Below the pieces are notes generated by a model. It did no database searches and was not told where the DNA came from. It was given only the letters and a program-made list of their open reading frames with translations. From positions 145,205 through 196,788 of the forward strand of contig CAJUST010000003.1 of the NCBI GenBank assembly GCA_910589105.1: DNA of 51,584 nt, read 5' to 3'. Source of the stretch: an uncultured Lachnospiraceae bacterium. GTDB lineage: Bacteria > Bacillota > Clostridia > Lachnospirales > Lachnospiraceae. How positions within the stretch are numbered: the stretch's first letter is position 1; the number at the start of each line of letters is the position of its first letter. Shown here one piece after another: positions 41,871 through 51,552 of the stretch. The translations under genes and the position numbers were made by a program.

Positions 41871-42620
41871 ATGGCAAGAAAGAAAATTATTGCAGGAAAC
41901 TGGAAAATGAATAAAACGCCAAGCGAAGCAAAAGCATTAGTGAAAGAATTGGCTCCGCTTGTTGCAAATGACGAAGCAGACGTTGTATTCTGCGTGCCTG
42001 CGATTGACATTATTCCGGCAATGGAAGCTGCAGAAGGCACAAATATCCAGATTGGCGCTGAAAATATGTATTTTGAAGAAAGCGGCGCATACACGGGGGA
42101 AATTTCTCCGGCTATGCTGACAGACGCTGGCGTGAAATATGTGATTATCGGACATTCTGAGAGACGGGAGTATTTTGCTGAGACAGATGAAACTGTAAAT
42201 AAAAAAGTCTTAAAAGCGTTTGAACACGGCATTACGCCGATTGTATGTTGCGGAGAGACTTTGACGCAGAGGAAACAGGGCATTTACATTGACTGGATTC
42301 GTATGCAGATTAAAATTGCATTCCAGAACGTTACGGCAGATCAGGCGAAAACAGCCGTAATTGCATATGAGCCAATCTGGGCGATCGGGACAGGCGAAAC
42401 GGCTACCAGCGATCAGGCGGAAGAAGTCTGCGCGGCAATCCGTAATTGCATCAAAGAAGTATACGATGATGCGACGGCAGAAGCAATCCGTATCCAGTAC
42501 GGCGGTTCTGTCAATGCAGGAAATGCGGCAGAATTATTCTCCAAACCGGATATTGACGGTGGCCTTGTTGGCGGAGCTTCTTTAAAACCGGATTTTGGTA
42601 AAATTGTGAATTATAAATAA
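41871..42620 (+). CDS. tpiA: Triosephosphate isomerase
   Basis: This TIM-barrel enzyme interconverts dihydroxyacetone phosphate and glyceraldehyde 3-phosphate. The 249-residue protein begins KKIIAGNWKMNKTPSEA (catalytic Lys). It has the histidine in VIIGHSERREYF near residue 95, the catalytic glutamate in VIAYEPIWAIGTGE near residue 166, and the C-terminal IQYGGSVNAGN and DGGLVGGASL loops. AAAGGAG lies before the ATG. It is the last gene of the glycolytic group; a strong terminator follows, and an integrase-bearing island begins right after that. Confidence 0.98.
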   Translation: MARKKIIAGNWKMNKTPSEAKALVKELAPLVANDEADVVFCVPAIDIIPAMEAAEGTNIQIGAENMYFEESGAYTGEISPAMLTDAGVKYVIIGHSERREYFAETDETVNKKVLKAFEHGITPIVCCGETLTQRKQGIYIDWIRMQIKIAFQNVTADQAKTAVIAYEPIWAIGTGETATSDQAEEVCAAIRNCIKEVYDDATAEAIRIQYGGSVNAGNAAELFSKPDIDGGLVGGASLKPDFGKIVNYK

Positions 42621-42664
42621 TGAGTTTTTGACAAAAATCTGATAGTTAGAAAATGCGGTAAAAT

Positions 42665-42706
42665 AAGGGTATCAAGGGAAATGAATTCCTTTGATACCCT
42701 TTTTTA
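42665..42706 (+). terminator. Terminator after tpiA
   Basis: AAGGGTATCAAGGG pairs with CCTTTGATACCCTT around a short loop, followed by a run of six Ts. It marks the boundary between the conserved glycolytic genes and the accessory island. Confidence 0.9.
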
Positions 42707-42718
42707 ATGTCTTTGGGA

Positions 42719-42747
42719 TTGACTTAACTATCATAAATATATATCAT
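42719..42747 (+). promoter_or_regulatory. Promoter of the island integrase
   Basis: TTGACT at 42719-42724 and TATCAT at 42742-42747 are separated by 17 bases. The spacer contains the first AACTATCATA repeat, so a protein bound there would block transcription. Confidence 0.6.
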
Positions 42748-42839
42748 AATATCAGAATTCACAGATTAGGAGAACTATCATAAATCAGAAACTATCATAT
42801 GTGTGATTTTATGGGAACTATCATACAAGTATCATAATT
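42726..42839 (+). repeat. Cluster of AACTATCATA direct repeats, probable integrase arm sites
   Basis: AACTATCATA occurs exactly at 42726-42735, 42773-42782, 42790-42799 and 42816-42825. Shorter TATCATAAT copies lie at about 42742 and 42831. The spacing is irregular (47, 17 and 26 bases), unlike CRISPR. The position between the tpiA terminator and the integrase start fits arm-type binding sites of a tyrosine integrase at one end of an integrated element. No matching cluster is seen at the right side of the window. Confidence 0.6.
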
Positions 42840-42854
42840 GGAGGGACGGCATTA

Positions 42855-44240
42855 TTGAAGACGAGGAAAGGAAACGGAGAGGGATCTTGCAGGAAAATAG
42901 CGCAGGGGAAGTATGAATGCGTGATACAGTCTAACTTAATCAATCCCAAGACGATGAAACCGAAAAGGTTTATGAGGAGAGGGGCAACAGAAAAAGAAGC
43001 GCGCGCAGCGGCTGTCATGGCGATGCAGGCATGGGAGAGGGAATACAGGAACAGCGGAAATGACATAAATTTCAAGAAAAGCAAATTATTTGGGGAATAT
43101 ATGAAGGAATTTATGGAAAATAAAGTCAAAGGGACAATTACAGACAGTGGCTATTATTCCTATTACAAAAGCATGGAGCGATATTTCCATCCATATAGAA
43201 TTTCAAAATTTCAATTACACAACTTGTCTGTAAAGGCTTTTCAGGACTATTATGATGAAATCTGCCAGAAATACAGCAAAAAGACGTGCTCCCTCCCAAT
43301 CCAGCTATGCCGGAGGCTGTGCAGGGATTTAGTGAACCGTTCCCTGATACCGGAGGATTATGCGTCCCAGGCAATGCCCAAAAAAGAAGTGATTGATGAG
43401 TACAACAGGGAAAGGCAGGAAACGGAGGATCAGAGGAAGGAGATTTTTTCAAGAGAGGACATTATAAAGTTTTATAATGAGTGGAAAAGCCATCTGCATA
43501 ACAGCCAGTATGATGTTGTCGCTGTATTTCTTTTGGAAACAGGGTTGAGGGCGCAGGAATTTGCGGCATTGCAAAATTCCGACATTGATTTTGAGAAAAG
43601 CATCATAACAGTCAAAAGGGCAGTCGGGCGGCGGTTTGCAGATGAAGACGGTGGAAAGATAGAAGGGTATCTTAAGGTTCCGAAAAATAAAAAACAGAGG
43701 ATTGTTTATTTGTCTGACATTGCAAAAGAGTGCGTCGTTGACATGCAGCAAAGAACAGCGACGCATTGCGGGGAGAACAAAGACGACCTGTTGTATCCGG
43801 TATTTAGAAAACCATATAGAGCGAGAAGCAATTCAACAATGGAAGCCGGCTTTAAAACATTGTGCAATTTCTTAGATATTTACAGAGGGGTGCGGCAGGG
43901 GAAAAACGGCATCAAAGGCTTATGCCTGCATGGCCTCCGCCATACGTTTATCACATACGCCAATACGGCGAGTGAAAACAATTCACTTGTGGTATCCATG
44001 ATGGCCGGCCATCAGCAGCGGGTAGGGGAAACGGTTTATACGCATGAAAATATTGAAGCGATGGCGCAAATCCAAACGCCCGGCAAACTGTTTATTGATG
44101 ACGCCAAACCGAAGCATTCCATTGAAATCGGCGATCAGGATTACCGGGAATTTCTGGAATTTAAGAAGTGGAAGGAGCAACAGGAAAAGAATAAAAACTA
44201 TCTAACTCAAGATGAACAGGTAGTGAATAAGATGCTGTGA
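42855..44240 (+). CDS. Tyrosine-type integrase of the accessory island
   Basis: A 461-residue phage-integrase family recombinase, unrelated in detail to the one at 20-21 kb. An N-terminal arm-binding segment starts TRKGNGEGSCRKIAQGKYEC. A core-binding domain spans about residues 70-170. Catalytic residues are the Arg in LLETGLRAQEFAALQ near residue 228, HGLRHTFITYAN near residue 358, the GH of MMAGHQQRVGETVYTHE near residue 383, and the tyrosine in that same segment. The start is a TTG preceded by GGAGGG; no better ATG exists at the N-terminus. It ends with a charged helix. It is directly followed by the giant NTPase gene, and both are likely cargo and motor of one mobile island. Confidence 0.9.
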   Translation: MKTRKGNGEGSCRKIAQGKYECVIQSNLINPKTMKPKRFMRRGATEKEARAAAVMAMQAWEREYRNSGNDINFKKSKLFGEYMKEFMENKVKGTITDSGYYSYYKSMERYFHPYRISKFQLHNLSVKAFQDYYDEICQKYSKKTCSLPIQLCRRLCRDLVNRSLIPEDYASQAMPKKEVIDEYNRERQETEDQRKEIFSREDIIKFYNEWKSHLHNSQYDVVAVFLLETGLRAQEFAALQNSDIDFEKSIITVKRAVGRRFADEDGGKIEGYLKVPKNKKQRIVYLSDIAKECVVDMQQRTATHCGENKDDLLYPVFRKPYRARSNSTMEAGFKTLCNFLDIYRGVRQGKNGIKGLCLHGLRHTFITYANTASENNSLVVSMMAGHQQRVGETVYTHENIEAMAQIQTPGKLFIDDAKPKHSIEIGDQDYREFLEFKKWKEQQEKNKNYLTQDEQVVNKML

Positions 44241-44344
44241 GAAGGGATGCTTAAAATGGAAATACCGGATAAAAATTCGAGCAAGAAACAGAAACATTTT
44301 TAACTTTGATTAAAATTGTTAACGAACAGTCTGGAGGTATGTAT

Positions 44345-47300
44345 ATGGGGCATGAAGGGGCAATTGCATCAAATGCAGGAGACGATTTTCATCTTATATG
44401 GGCTGGGAAAAAGATGATTCGTATGCTGGAATTAGGGAGCGAACTGTCTGCTGTGACAGTAGAAGGGCCAGCGCCAGAAGATGCTGCAAAGATTCAGGAT
44501 GAATCAAAATTATATTCTATTGATATGACGGAATATTATGGAGGAAAAGATTTCTTTCATTCCAATAAAGTGGTGTTTACGCAGCTAAAATACAGCGCTT
44601 ACCTGCCTGAGAAAGATTGGGATCTAACGAGATTATGTACATCATCGGACAAAGAAAAAACAAATTCTGTCATCCGAAGAATGGCAGACACCTATGCGGG
44701 TTATGCGAAATCTTATGGAGATATTTCGGATAAAATCACACTTAAGCTGGTAAGCAATCAAAAATTGTCGGAGAATTTGAAAAAATGTTTTAAAGACAGT
44801 AAATCTATATTAGAGAAATATCATTATAAAAAAACTGCTTTTCTATTAAAAAAATTAGATACAGGAGAATGCAAAATAATTGAAAGAATATATAAAATTT
44901 CCGGGCTGTCATCTAATCTGTTTATTTCATTTTTAAAAGTATTGAATTTTGAGGATTGTGGAACAAATGTGCGTCAAATTCATGAAGTAGAAATAATCCA
45001 GAAGTTAGGAATATGGGGATATGATAATCCAAGAGGCGCATATACGTATCTGAAAGATGCGATTCAAAGATGTATGCTGCCGGAAGGAAAGGATACTTGT
45101 ATTGATGATATTTGGATAAAAAATATCTTATGTACGGAGGAGCATAGGATGTTTCCTGCGCCAGCCAGATTCCAGCCGCTTACAGAAAAATATGTTGAAA
45201 AAAGAGGAGAAAAGCAGCTTGCAGAAAAACTGGTGAAATGCAGAAAAAAATGGATCTGCCTCCATGCTACAGCGGGGGCAGGTAAGACTACTTTCGTAAA
45301 TAATCTGAATAAGCGCTTGCCGGAAGATTCTGCGGTTGTAATATATGACTGTTATGGCGGTGGTGTTTTTTTACAGCCAGATCAGCCAAGACATACAAAA
45401 GAACTGGCGATTCGGCAGATTTGTAATATGCTTGCTTTGGAATGTGGAACAGAACTTTTGCTTGGAACGCCGAGTTTGGATTATAACTGGTGGGGAGCTA
45501 TAAAAGACAGAATAGAAAAGGCTGCGGCAATTATAAAGGATAGAAATCCAGAGGCAATTGTGGCAATTATTATTGATGCGGCAGATAATAGCGTACATGC
45601 AGCAAATATGATGGGCAATGTTTGTTTTTTGAAAGCGTTGCTAGAATTGGATTTTCCCCAAAATGTAAAAATTATTGTTACCGCAAGAACAGAACGTATG
45701 GAACAACTGCCGTACATTGAAAAGGCGGATAAGCTGCCCATTCCTTTATTTGAAAAAGAAAATAGTGTCAGCTATATAAAAGGAAAATTTGCTGATGCGG
45801 AAGATCGGTTATGCGAGGAGCTGCATAAACTTACAAAAGGAAATCCGCGTCTGCAAAATTATTTATTGTCATCAGTGGAATCCTTAGGGGAGGTGCTTGA
45901 TTTTGTCAGGCCAAACGGAAAATGCCTTGAGGATATTTTTGACGGATTTATACAGTCTATAAAGAAACAATATGCTGGCATGTTTGACATTGACTTTCTT
46001 TTTTATGTGTTATCCTTTTTGTTAAGACCGATTCCCTGTGACATGATATGCGAACTTTGCCAGGTTTCTAATGATGCTTTGCAGAGTTTGAGCGTAGAGT
46101 GCCATTTAGGGTTTTATATTGAAAATAACAGGATTTCATTTCGGGATGAAGATTTTGAAGAATACCTTCGTCTTCATTTTGATAAAAAAGAGTGTTATAT
46201 GTCAAAAGTTGCAGATTATATATATGATAAAAGGAATACAGATGCATATTGTATGAGATATGCGCACATTTTTTTTAACCAGGCAGACCAGATTGAAAGG
46301 CTGGTAGAAATTGCACTGGATGAAGAGGCAGACGGCGCTGCTGTTGGAGTAACCCAAGTTGGAAAGATTATTCTGCAGAGGATTCGGATAGCGCTGGGCA
46401 GGCGGGAATTGAGAGAGGAAAAAAACAGGCTGACTGCATGCAAACTGGTATATAGAGAAATTGATTATTATGCAGGTGAGGATATACTGTCACAGATACT
46501 ATATCATGCACCAGAGGAAATAGCTGAATTCTGTGATGAAATGTCAGTCCGTCAAATGTTGGAAAAATATGATAATAGTTTTGATGGATTAGGTAAAAAA
46601 GCTTTTTTGTCTGTATATGCGCTGAAGGATAAAGGAAAAGCTCTGGAATATATCAAATTATATGAAAACAAGATGTACGCATTTTACAAATCGGAGCAGG
46701 AACAATTTGTAATAGACAGACCGGATCGCACGGAGAATATTGTCAGGGTGGCGGAGGCATCTGTATATTTGGGGAAATTTGACCAAGTCCATTGGTTATT
46801 AACGGCATGGAAACCTAAGAAAGCGTCAGTGCCTTATGTTTTTTCTTTTTATCGAAGAATGCTGGTACGGGGGAGAAAGGATGAGATCAATCATCTTCTG
46901 AAAGGACATTGGTCTTATCCGGAGTTTTTGGCAATTGGCTGTGCATATATATCAGAGGATTTGCGCCTTCCGGAAATGCTTACTATTAAAATAGAAAAAG
47001 CATTTGACAGAATGCAAATGATTCCGTTAAGCAGATTTTCTTTTGGGAATGTGATTACATATTTTGAATATAAGATGTATGATTCTGATGGAAAAAAGAA
47101 AGTTGGAAAATGGATAGAGAAGCTCGAGAAATATCCTATGATAGATTCTCGTATGTCATTTTATGATGAAACTGAAAAAAGAGAGGCTGCATTGTGTTTC
47201 AGGTTTCATGCTTTGAAGTGTGCCTGTGAAGGTAAAAAGCTGGATGTAAGTCTTTTTTATAAGATACAGGAGAAGAGCAGGGAAACAGATCAGGACTTAA

Positions 47301-50300
47301 GTTACAGATTAGACAATTTTAAACTTATTGGGCTATGTTATGATTTTCGGATAAAATGCCTGTATTTTGAATCAGATGAATTGCATAGAGAAATAAATAA
47401 TGTTTTCCAAAAGATGGATCGATATGGGTATCGCGTGACTATGGATTTTGAAAATCAGCGTATTTATGAGATTGCAGGTTTTATTATCCTAGAAGGGATA
47501 TGCTTGTCAAAAAAAATTACGGATATGCGGATACATGAGTGGATTCAGCAGCTGTTTGGTTTGGGTTGCTGGACAATGGATTTTTATAAAAAAGCGATTG
47601 TTCTCTTGTCCATATACTCAAAAGCACAAAATGAATTTTATTCCTTGCTGGCCAAAGTGGATAAAATGCTGTTGGATGCGCCAGAAAGTGCAGAAAGCAT
47701 GGCAGATACTTATCTGCTGTTTGCGAAGGCGGCATTAAGGGCAGATTTCATATGTGGAAAAGACTATTTTGGAAAAGCTGTGGCATGTACGCGTGAAGCA
47801 GACAGTTATTCATATCAAAAAATATGTTTCTTTCAAAAACTTGCAAAAAAGTTACATGGAGATGAAAAAAATCAAGAATTAATAGCATATAAATTAGCAA
47901 ATATCAGTGAAAATTATCTGCGAAAAATGACAGATACGAAAAATTTCCCATATAAAGATGCTATTTCTGCCGTTACAATTCTTGGTAAAAAAGGAATATG
48001 GAGCGCTATTTGCCGCATGGATGACAGGAATCAAAATGACGGGCTTGCGATTGAGGATACGCTTCCGATTGTTTTGGACAGCTTTTTGGAAGAGAAGGTT
48101 CTGGAAGTGTGGCAGGCAGCGGCATTGTCCATTATATTGTTACCGGCAAGGCCGGAAGAATACTTTGAATTGATGAAATCCATGTTAAAGGGATTGGACA
48201 GAGAGACAATTTTCCATAAAAGAAAAGTACGGAAATTGATATTGAATGATATTTTATTTCATGTTCCAATGTATGATAAAAAAAGGCTTGTTTATGAATT
48301 TGTAAGACATATCGATCAATCAGCCCAAGATCCGGAATTGGATGTACATGAAATTATGGAGATGTATGATTTCTTTCAAAAGCAGGATAAGAAAGGGGAA
48401 ACTCTTAAGTCTGGCCAAAGTGAAAAAATAAGCGAGGAAGATAAAGATAAGGCATTTTGGGACGAGCGTATGTCGTTAAAGGAAGGGGAATATGTAATAA
48501 AATTAGAAGAAGCGCTGTCTTCTATAGCGGACGGAAAGGGAAGATACAGTATAGATCAGATAAATTGTGTCGCTGAATTTGTGGAAAAAATAGCTTATAA
48601 GCAAGAAGTGAGTTGCTGGCGTGCAGATGTAAAAATAAAAAAGAAGTATTTTATGAGATTTGCAGATAAAATGCTGAATTACTACTGGGAGGATTCTATA
48701 TATGAGCAGTTAAACAGGATTTTTAAATTTTCTGATAAAGAATTATTTGATTTCTTATTGTGTTATCTGGGCAATTTTCAGCCTTTCAGGGCAGAGGAAC
48801 TTGTTCAGGCATCCTGCTTTTTGTCAAATGCTTTGAGTGATAATGAGGCGCTGGAACTTTTGGATTGGAGCGTAGGGATTGAATGGGAAAAGCGCTGTGC
48901 AGCGTATGGTGACGCCATTTGTTATGCCGATCTTCAAAAGGATGACAATGCCAATATAGGATATGATCACTACATTTCAATGTTTCTATGGAGATTGTTT
49001 GGACACCCGGATAAAAAGAATCGGGCGCTTGCGCAGCATGCTTTGTGGCGTTATCTGGAATTTGATGAATATGTTTTTTTTCCTTACTTTTTGAAATTAT
49101 ATAAGGGCAAAGATTGCGAAGCGTCCGGCTGTTATACGGAACAGGGAAATTTTTTCTTTTTGGAATCTGCGCAGATAAGCTTTTTGGAAGCTTCATTATA
49201 TCTGGCGGATCGTATGCCTGAGATATTAAGAGGTTTTTATTCCTTTTACGAAGAAATTGCATGTAATGATTCTGTCCAGCATGCATTAGGACGCCATATA
49301 GCATTAAAAATTTGTCAAAAATTGAAAGAGGTCTGCGAAGTCTCCAATACTGGCAAATTGGAAATGTGTGAATGTTGTATGAAAGGTGTTATTAGGGAAC
49401 TTCCAGTTTATGAAAGAGAGAATGGCGGTGGCATGAAACTGCATTTTCATTTCAGCAGAATGGATACGCTTCCGTATTGGTATGATAATGTTGCTGAACT
49501 TTTTGGGTGTACGCAAGGTGATGTTGCCCAATTGTGCGATTTTTATATTAAAGAATATTTTGGCATTACGGAAGAACTGGCAATTGAATGGCAAAAGAAG
49601 TATTATCATCAGCAATATCATGGAAGAGGATCAAATGACCATGGTTGCATCCCTTCTTATGAAACTTTAAGAAAATATGCAGAATGGCATGCAATGTTTT
49701 ATGCGGCGGATTATTTGCGGAAGAAAAATCCGGTCGCGGCGGAAGATGGAAAAAGCCGATATGGAAAATGGCTCGATACATATTTGCCGGGAAAAGAGAA
49801 TGTATGGAGATATGAGTTGTCTGCATATCCTCCATTGTTGTCGCTTATATGGGATTCTGAATTTTTAACTGTTGATAGGAGTGATGAAGGTTATAAAATA
49901 CCTGAAGATTTTGTTGAGAAATTGATGACGGATTGTGAGCAGATTATATTGGATTTGGATTATTCCGGTTTGGAACATGGGTGCAGGAAAAGTGTCGCGC
50001 TCACGAGCGTTCTGGTTGACAAATGCAATCTTTATAATTTTATATCAGAGCTGAAAAAGAATTCAGATGCAATATATGATTTTCTTTATCGTAAAGAAGA
50101 AGGATATTATGAAAAAAAGGCTTATTATGTATATGAAACGTGTGTAAATAAATATAGTTTTTCAGGATATGCATCTGACCAACACGATCCTTTGGCAAAA
50201 GGGAACATGGACTGGCGGAATAATGTTTCCGGGCTGTCGCCAGATGCTTTTTCGGATATTGATGAGATGCCACTTAAGAGTTTCCGGGTTGTCGGAGGCG

Positions 50301-50593
50301 ATATGGATCCGTTTAGATTTTATAAATGGTGTGAGCCAGAATCCGAGTATGGGTATGATAAAAAGGGTACAGATGGCTGTGTGGTTACTGTTGATAAAAA
50401 ATACCTGAAGGAAGTCATAGGGCACAGCGCACGAGTTTTAGTTTGTAAAATTAAGGTAGAACTTGAAGATGATTATTACAGCCATCGAGGAAAGAAAAGG
50501 GAGAGCCTGCAGCAAGAGTCAATATGGATTATGTGGGAAAATGGAAATACGGAAGTAATCCGTTTAGGGCTGGAAAGAACATTTGATTTTTAA
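44345..50593 (+). CDS. Giant putative nuclease-STAND NTPase (Avs-like antiphage candidate)
   Basis: A 2,082-residue protein. Residues 10-125 carry GDDFHLIWAGKKMIRMLE, VTVEG (Glu40) and VVFTQLKYS (Gln80, Lys82), a pattern like Cap4/DUF4297 PD-(D/E)XK nucleases. The STAND NTPase core follows: Walker A ATAGAGKTT at residues 308-316, Walker B AIIIDAADNS with Asp411, the arginine of IIVTARTER at residue 448 and the GNPR motif at 499-502. About 1,500 residues of irregular helical repeats follow, suited to ligand sensing. No membrane helices are evident. ATG 44345 is preferred because GGAGGT lies six bases before it. The architecture matches Avs (AVAST) defence proteins, which degrade DNA after recognising phage proteins; assignment to a specific Avs type is not possible by eye. 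It lies 104 bases after the integrase. Confidence 0.78.
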   Translation: MGHEGAIASNAGDDFHLIWAGKKMIRMLELGSELSAVTVEGPAPEDAAKIQDESKLYSIDMTEYYGGKDFFHSNKVVFTQLKYSAYLPEKDWDLTRLCTSSDKEKTNSVIRRMADTYAGYAKSYGDISDKITLKLVSNQKLSENLKKCFKDSKSILEKYHYKKTAFLLKKLDTGECKIIERIYKISGLSSNLFISFLKVLNFEDCGTNVRQIHEVEIIQKLGIWGYDNPRGAYTYLKDAIQRCMLPEGKDTCIDDIWIKNILCTEEHRMFPAPARFQPLTEKYVEKRGEKQLAEKLVKCRKKWICLHATAGAGKTTFVNNLNKRLPEDSAVVIYDCYGGGVFLQPDQPRHTKELAIRQICNMLALECGTELLLGTPSLDYNWWGAIKDRIEKAAAIIKDRNPEAIVAIIIDAADNSVHAANMMGNVCFLKALLELDFPQNVKIIVTARTERMEQLPYIEKADKLPIPLFEKENSVSYIKGKFADAEDRLCEELHKLTKGNPRLQNYLLSSVESLGEVLDFVRPNGKCLEDIFDGFIQSIKKQYAGMFDIDFLFYVLSFLLRPIPCDMICELCQVSNDALQSLSVECHLGFYIENNRISFRDEDFEEYLRLHFDKKECYMSKVADYIYDKRNTDAYCMRYAHIFFNQADQIERLVEIALDEEADGAAVGVTQVGKIILQRIRIALGRRELREEKNRLTACKLVYREIDYYAGEDILSQILYHAPEEIAEFCDEMSVRQMLEKYDNSFDGLGKKAFLSVYALKDKGKALEYIKLYENKMYAFYKSEQEQFVIDRPDRTENIVRVAEASVYLGKFDQVHWLLTAWKPKKASVPYVFSFYRRMLVRGRKDEINHLLKGHWSYPEFLAIGCAYISEDLRLPEMLTIKIEKAFDRMQMIPLSRFSFGNVITYFEYKMYDSDGKKKVGKWIEKLEKYPMIDSRMSFYDETEKREAALCFRFHALKCACEGKKLDVSLFYKIQEKSRETDQDLSYRLDNFKLIGLCYDFRIKCLYFESDELHREINNVFQKMDRYGYRVTMDFENQRIYEIAGFIILEGICLSKKITDMRIHEWIQQLFGLGCWTMDFYKKAIVLLSIYSKAQNEFYSLLAKVDKMLLDAPESAESMADTYLLFAKAALRADFICGKDYFGKAVACTREADSYSYQKICFFQKLAKKLHGDEKNQELIAYKLANISENYLRKMTDTKNFPYKDAISAVTILGKKGIWSAICRMDDRNQNDGLAIEDTLPIVLDSFLEEKVLEVWQAAALSIILLPARPEEYFELMKSMLKGLDRETIFHKRKVRKLILNDILFHVPMYDKKRLVYEFVRHIDQSAQDPELDVHEIMEMYDFFQKQDKKGETLKSGQSEKISEEDKDKAFWDERMSLKEGEYVIKLEEALSSIADGKGRYSIDQINCVAEFVEKIAYKQEVSCWRADVKIKKKYFMRFADKMLNYYWEDSIYEQLNRIFKFSDKELFDFLLCYLGNFQPFRAEELVQASCFLSNALSDNEALELLDWSVGIEWEKRCAAYGDAICYADLQKDDNANIGYDHYISMFLWRLFGHPDKKNRALAQHALWRYLEFDEYVFFPYFLKLYKGKDCEASGCYTEQGNFFFLESAQISFLEASLYLADRMPEILRGFYSFYEEIACNDSVQHALGRHIALKICQKLKEVCEVSNTGKLEMCECCMKGVIRELPVYERENGGGMKLHFHFSRMDTLPYWYDNVAELFGCTQGDVAQLCDFYIKEYFGITEELAIEWQKKYYHQQYHGRGSNDHGCIPSYETLRKYAEWHAMFYAADYLRKKNPVAAEDGKSRYGKWLDTYLPGKENVWRYELSAYPPLLSLIWDSEFLTVDRSDEGYKIPEDFVEKLMTDCEQIILDLDYSGLEHGCRKSVALTSVLVDKCNLYNFISELKKNSDAIYDFLYRKEEGYYEKKAYYVYETCVNKYSFSGYASDQHDPLAKGNMDWRNNVSGLSPDAFSDIDEMPLKSFRVVGGDMDPFRFYKWCEPESEYGYDKKGTDGCVVTVDKKYLKEVIGHSARVLVCKIKVELEDDYYSHRGKKRESLQQESIWIMWENGNTEVIRLGLERTFDF

Positions 50594-50872
50594 GATGGCA
50601 AGGAACATGATAGTGGCAGAAAGAAAATTTAAAGCAGTTTTGGACGGTTGAAACAATTAATCACTATTCTAACAAGGAATGCCAGATGTTAAGAAAATTG
50701 CCGATGTTAATTCGCTCATAATTTATATACAGAACTGGAAAGGCTTGGCGCTTGCAGTATGTATTTGTTCTGATTGAAAACAGTCTTCCCACATAATAGA
50801 ATATGGCCATAAAAACAACTATATGTTGTTTTGTTAAGGATTGCAATGAGCAGTTGAAAACTATATGGCAGA

Positions 50873-51175
50873 ATGAAAAAAGCAATATTAGAATCCATTC
50901 TTATTTGTAAGGACAGAAACGTGCTAAAAGAATATCTTGAAAACAGGGAACAGGAGGTTGTGGACATTATGATGACATTATTTGACGATGAGCAGATTTT
51001 GAAGGCTTATGCAAAGGATATTGAGGATAATACAGCGAAGGAAACGGAAAGAAAAACTGTAGAAAGAATGATTAAGAAAGGGAAAATGACACTTGAAGAA
51101 ATAGCGGGCTGTGTTCCTGCATTATCACTTGACGAATTAAGGCAAATTGAAGCCAGAGTTATGAAATTGGCATAG
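50873..51175 (+). pseudogene. C-terminal remnant of an Rpn-family nuclease/transposase
   Basis: An open stretch of 100 codons resembling the tail of the Rpn (PDDEXK_2 transposase-like) family common in Lachnospiraceae. Markers are CKDRNVLKEYLENREQEVVDIM, a charged stretch, and a final MIKKGKMTLEEIAGCVPALSLDEL module. The nuclease core (about 200 residues) is missing, and an in-frame stop at 50855 lies just upstream. The 279 bases before it (50594-50872) have no supportable gene and look like decayed sequence. Intact members promote recombination or are mobile; this one is probably inactive. Confidence 0.6.
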
Positions 51176-51306
51176 GTAAGTAATAAACAGTTTCCTATCA
51201 ATAATAACAGCGTAAAGGTACATGGATCAGTTATAAGTACACAAAAAATTAGAGGCATACAGCAGGCATAGGAAAATAAAGGCATGTAAGGCTTATGAAG
51301 TGATAA

Positions 51307-51552
51307 AATTCAGGGCAGGTAAAAGGCAGGATTGATCTTCTGAATATTGTTTTGATAGGTATATCAGATGAGCTTATGGAGCATGATGACAGGTATGAAC
51401 TGCATCGTCTGCTGAGTGCGGTTTTGTCAATGGGCTTATCCGTTGATGAAGAGTTAGATATTATAAAAAATGAGTATAGTATTCCAGTGGACGATAAATG
51501 GAGAAAGGACGTGAGCGCCATGTGCTTAGGCAACAGAAACAACCGCAAGTAA
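51307..51552 (+). pseudogene. Second Rpn-family remnant (internal fragment)
   Basis: An open frame of 82 codons without a proper start, beginning just after a stop. LIGISDELMEHDDRYELHRLL, then a segment with VDEELDIIKNEYSIPVDD and a KDVSAMC end resemble the region near the C-terminus of Rpn-type nucleases. It lies downstream of, but in the order represents a part upstream of, the previous fragment, so a second decayed copy is more likely than one broken gene. The final 30 bases of the window show nothing recognisable. Confidence 0.5.

Noticed and set aside
42726..42839. Possible CRISPR array
   Set aside because: Repeats are only 10 bases, spacing is irregular (47, 17, 26) and no cas genes are present; integrase arm sites fit better.
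44247..44303. 18-codon open frame between integrase and giant NTPase
   Set aside because: GAAGGG precedes its ATG too closely and it encodes only a short basic peptide; chance occurrence likely.
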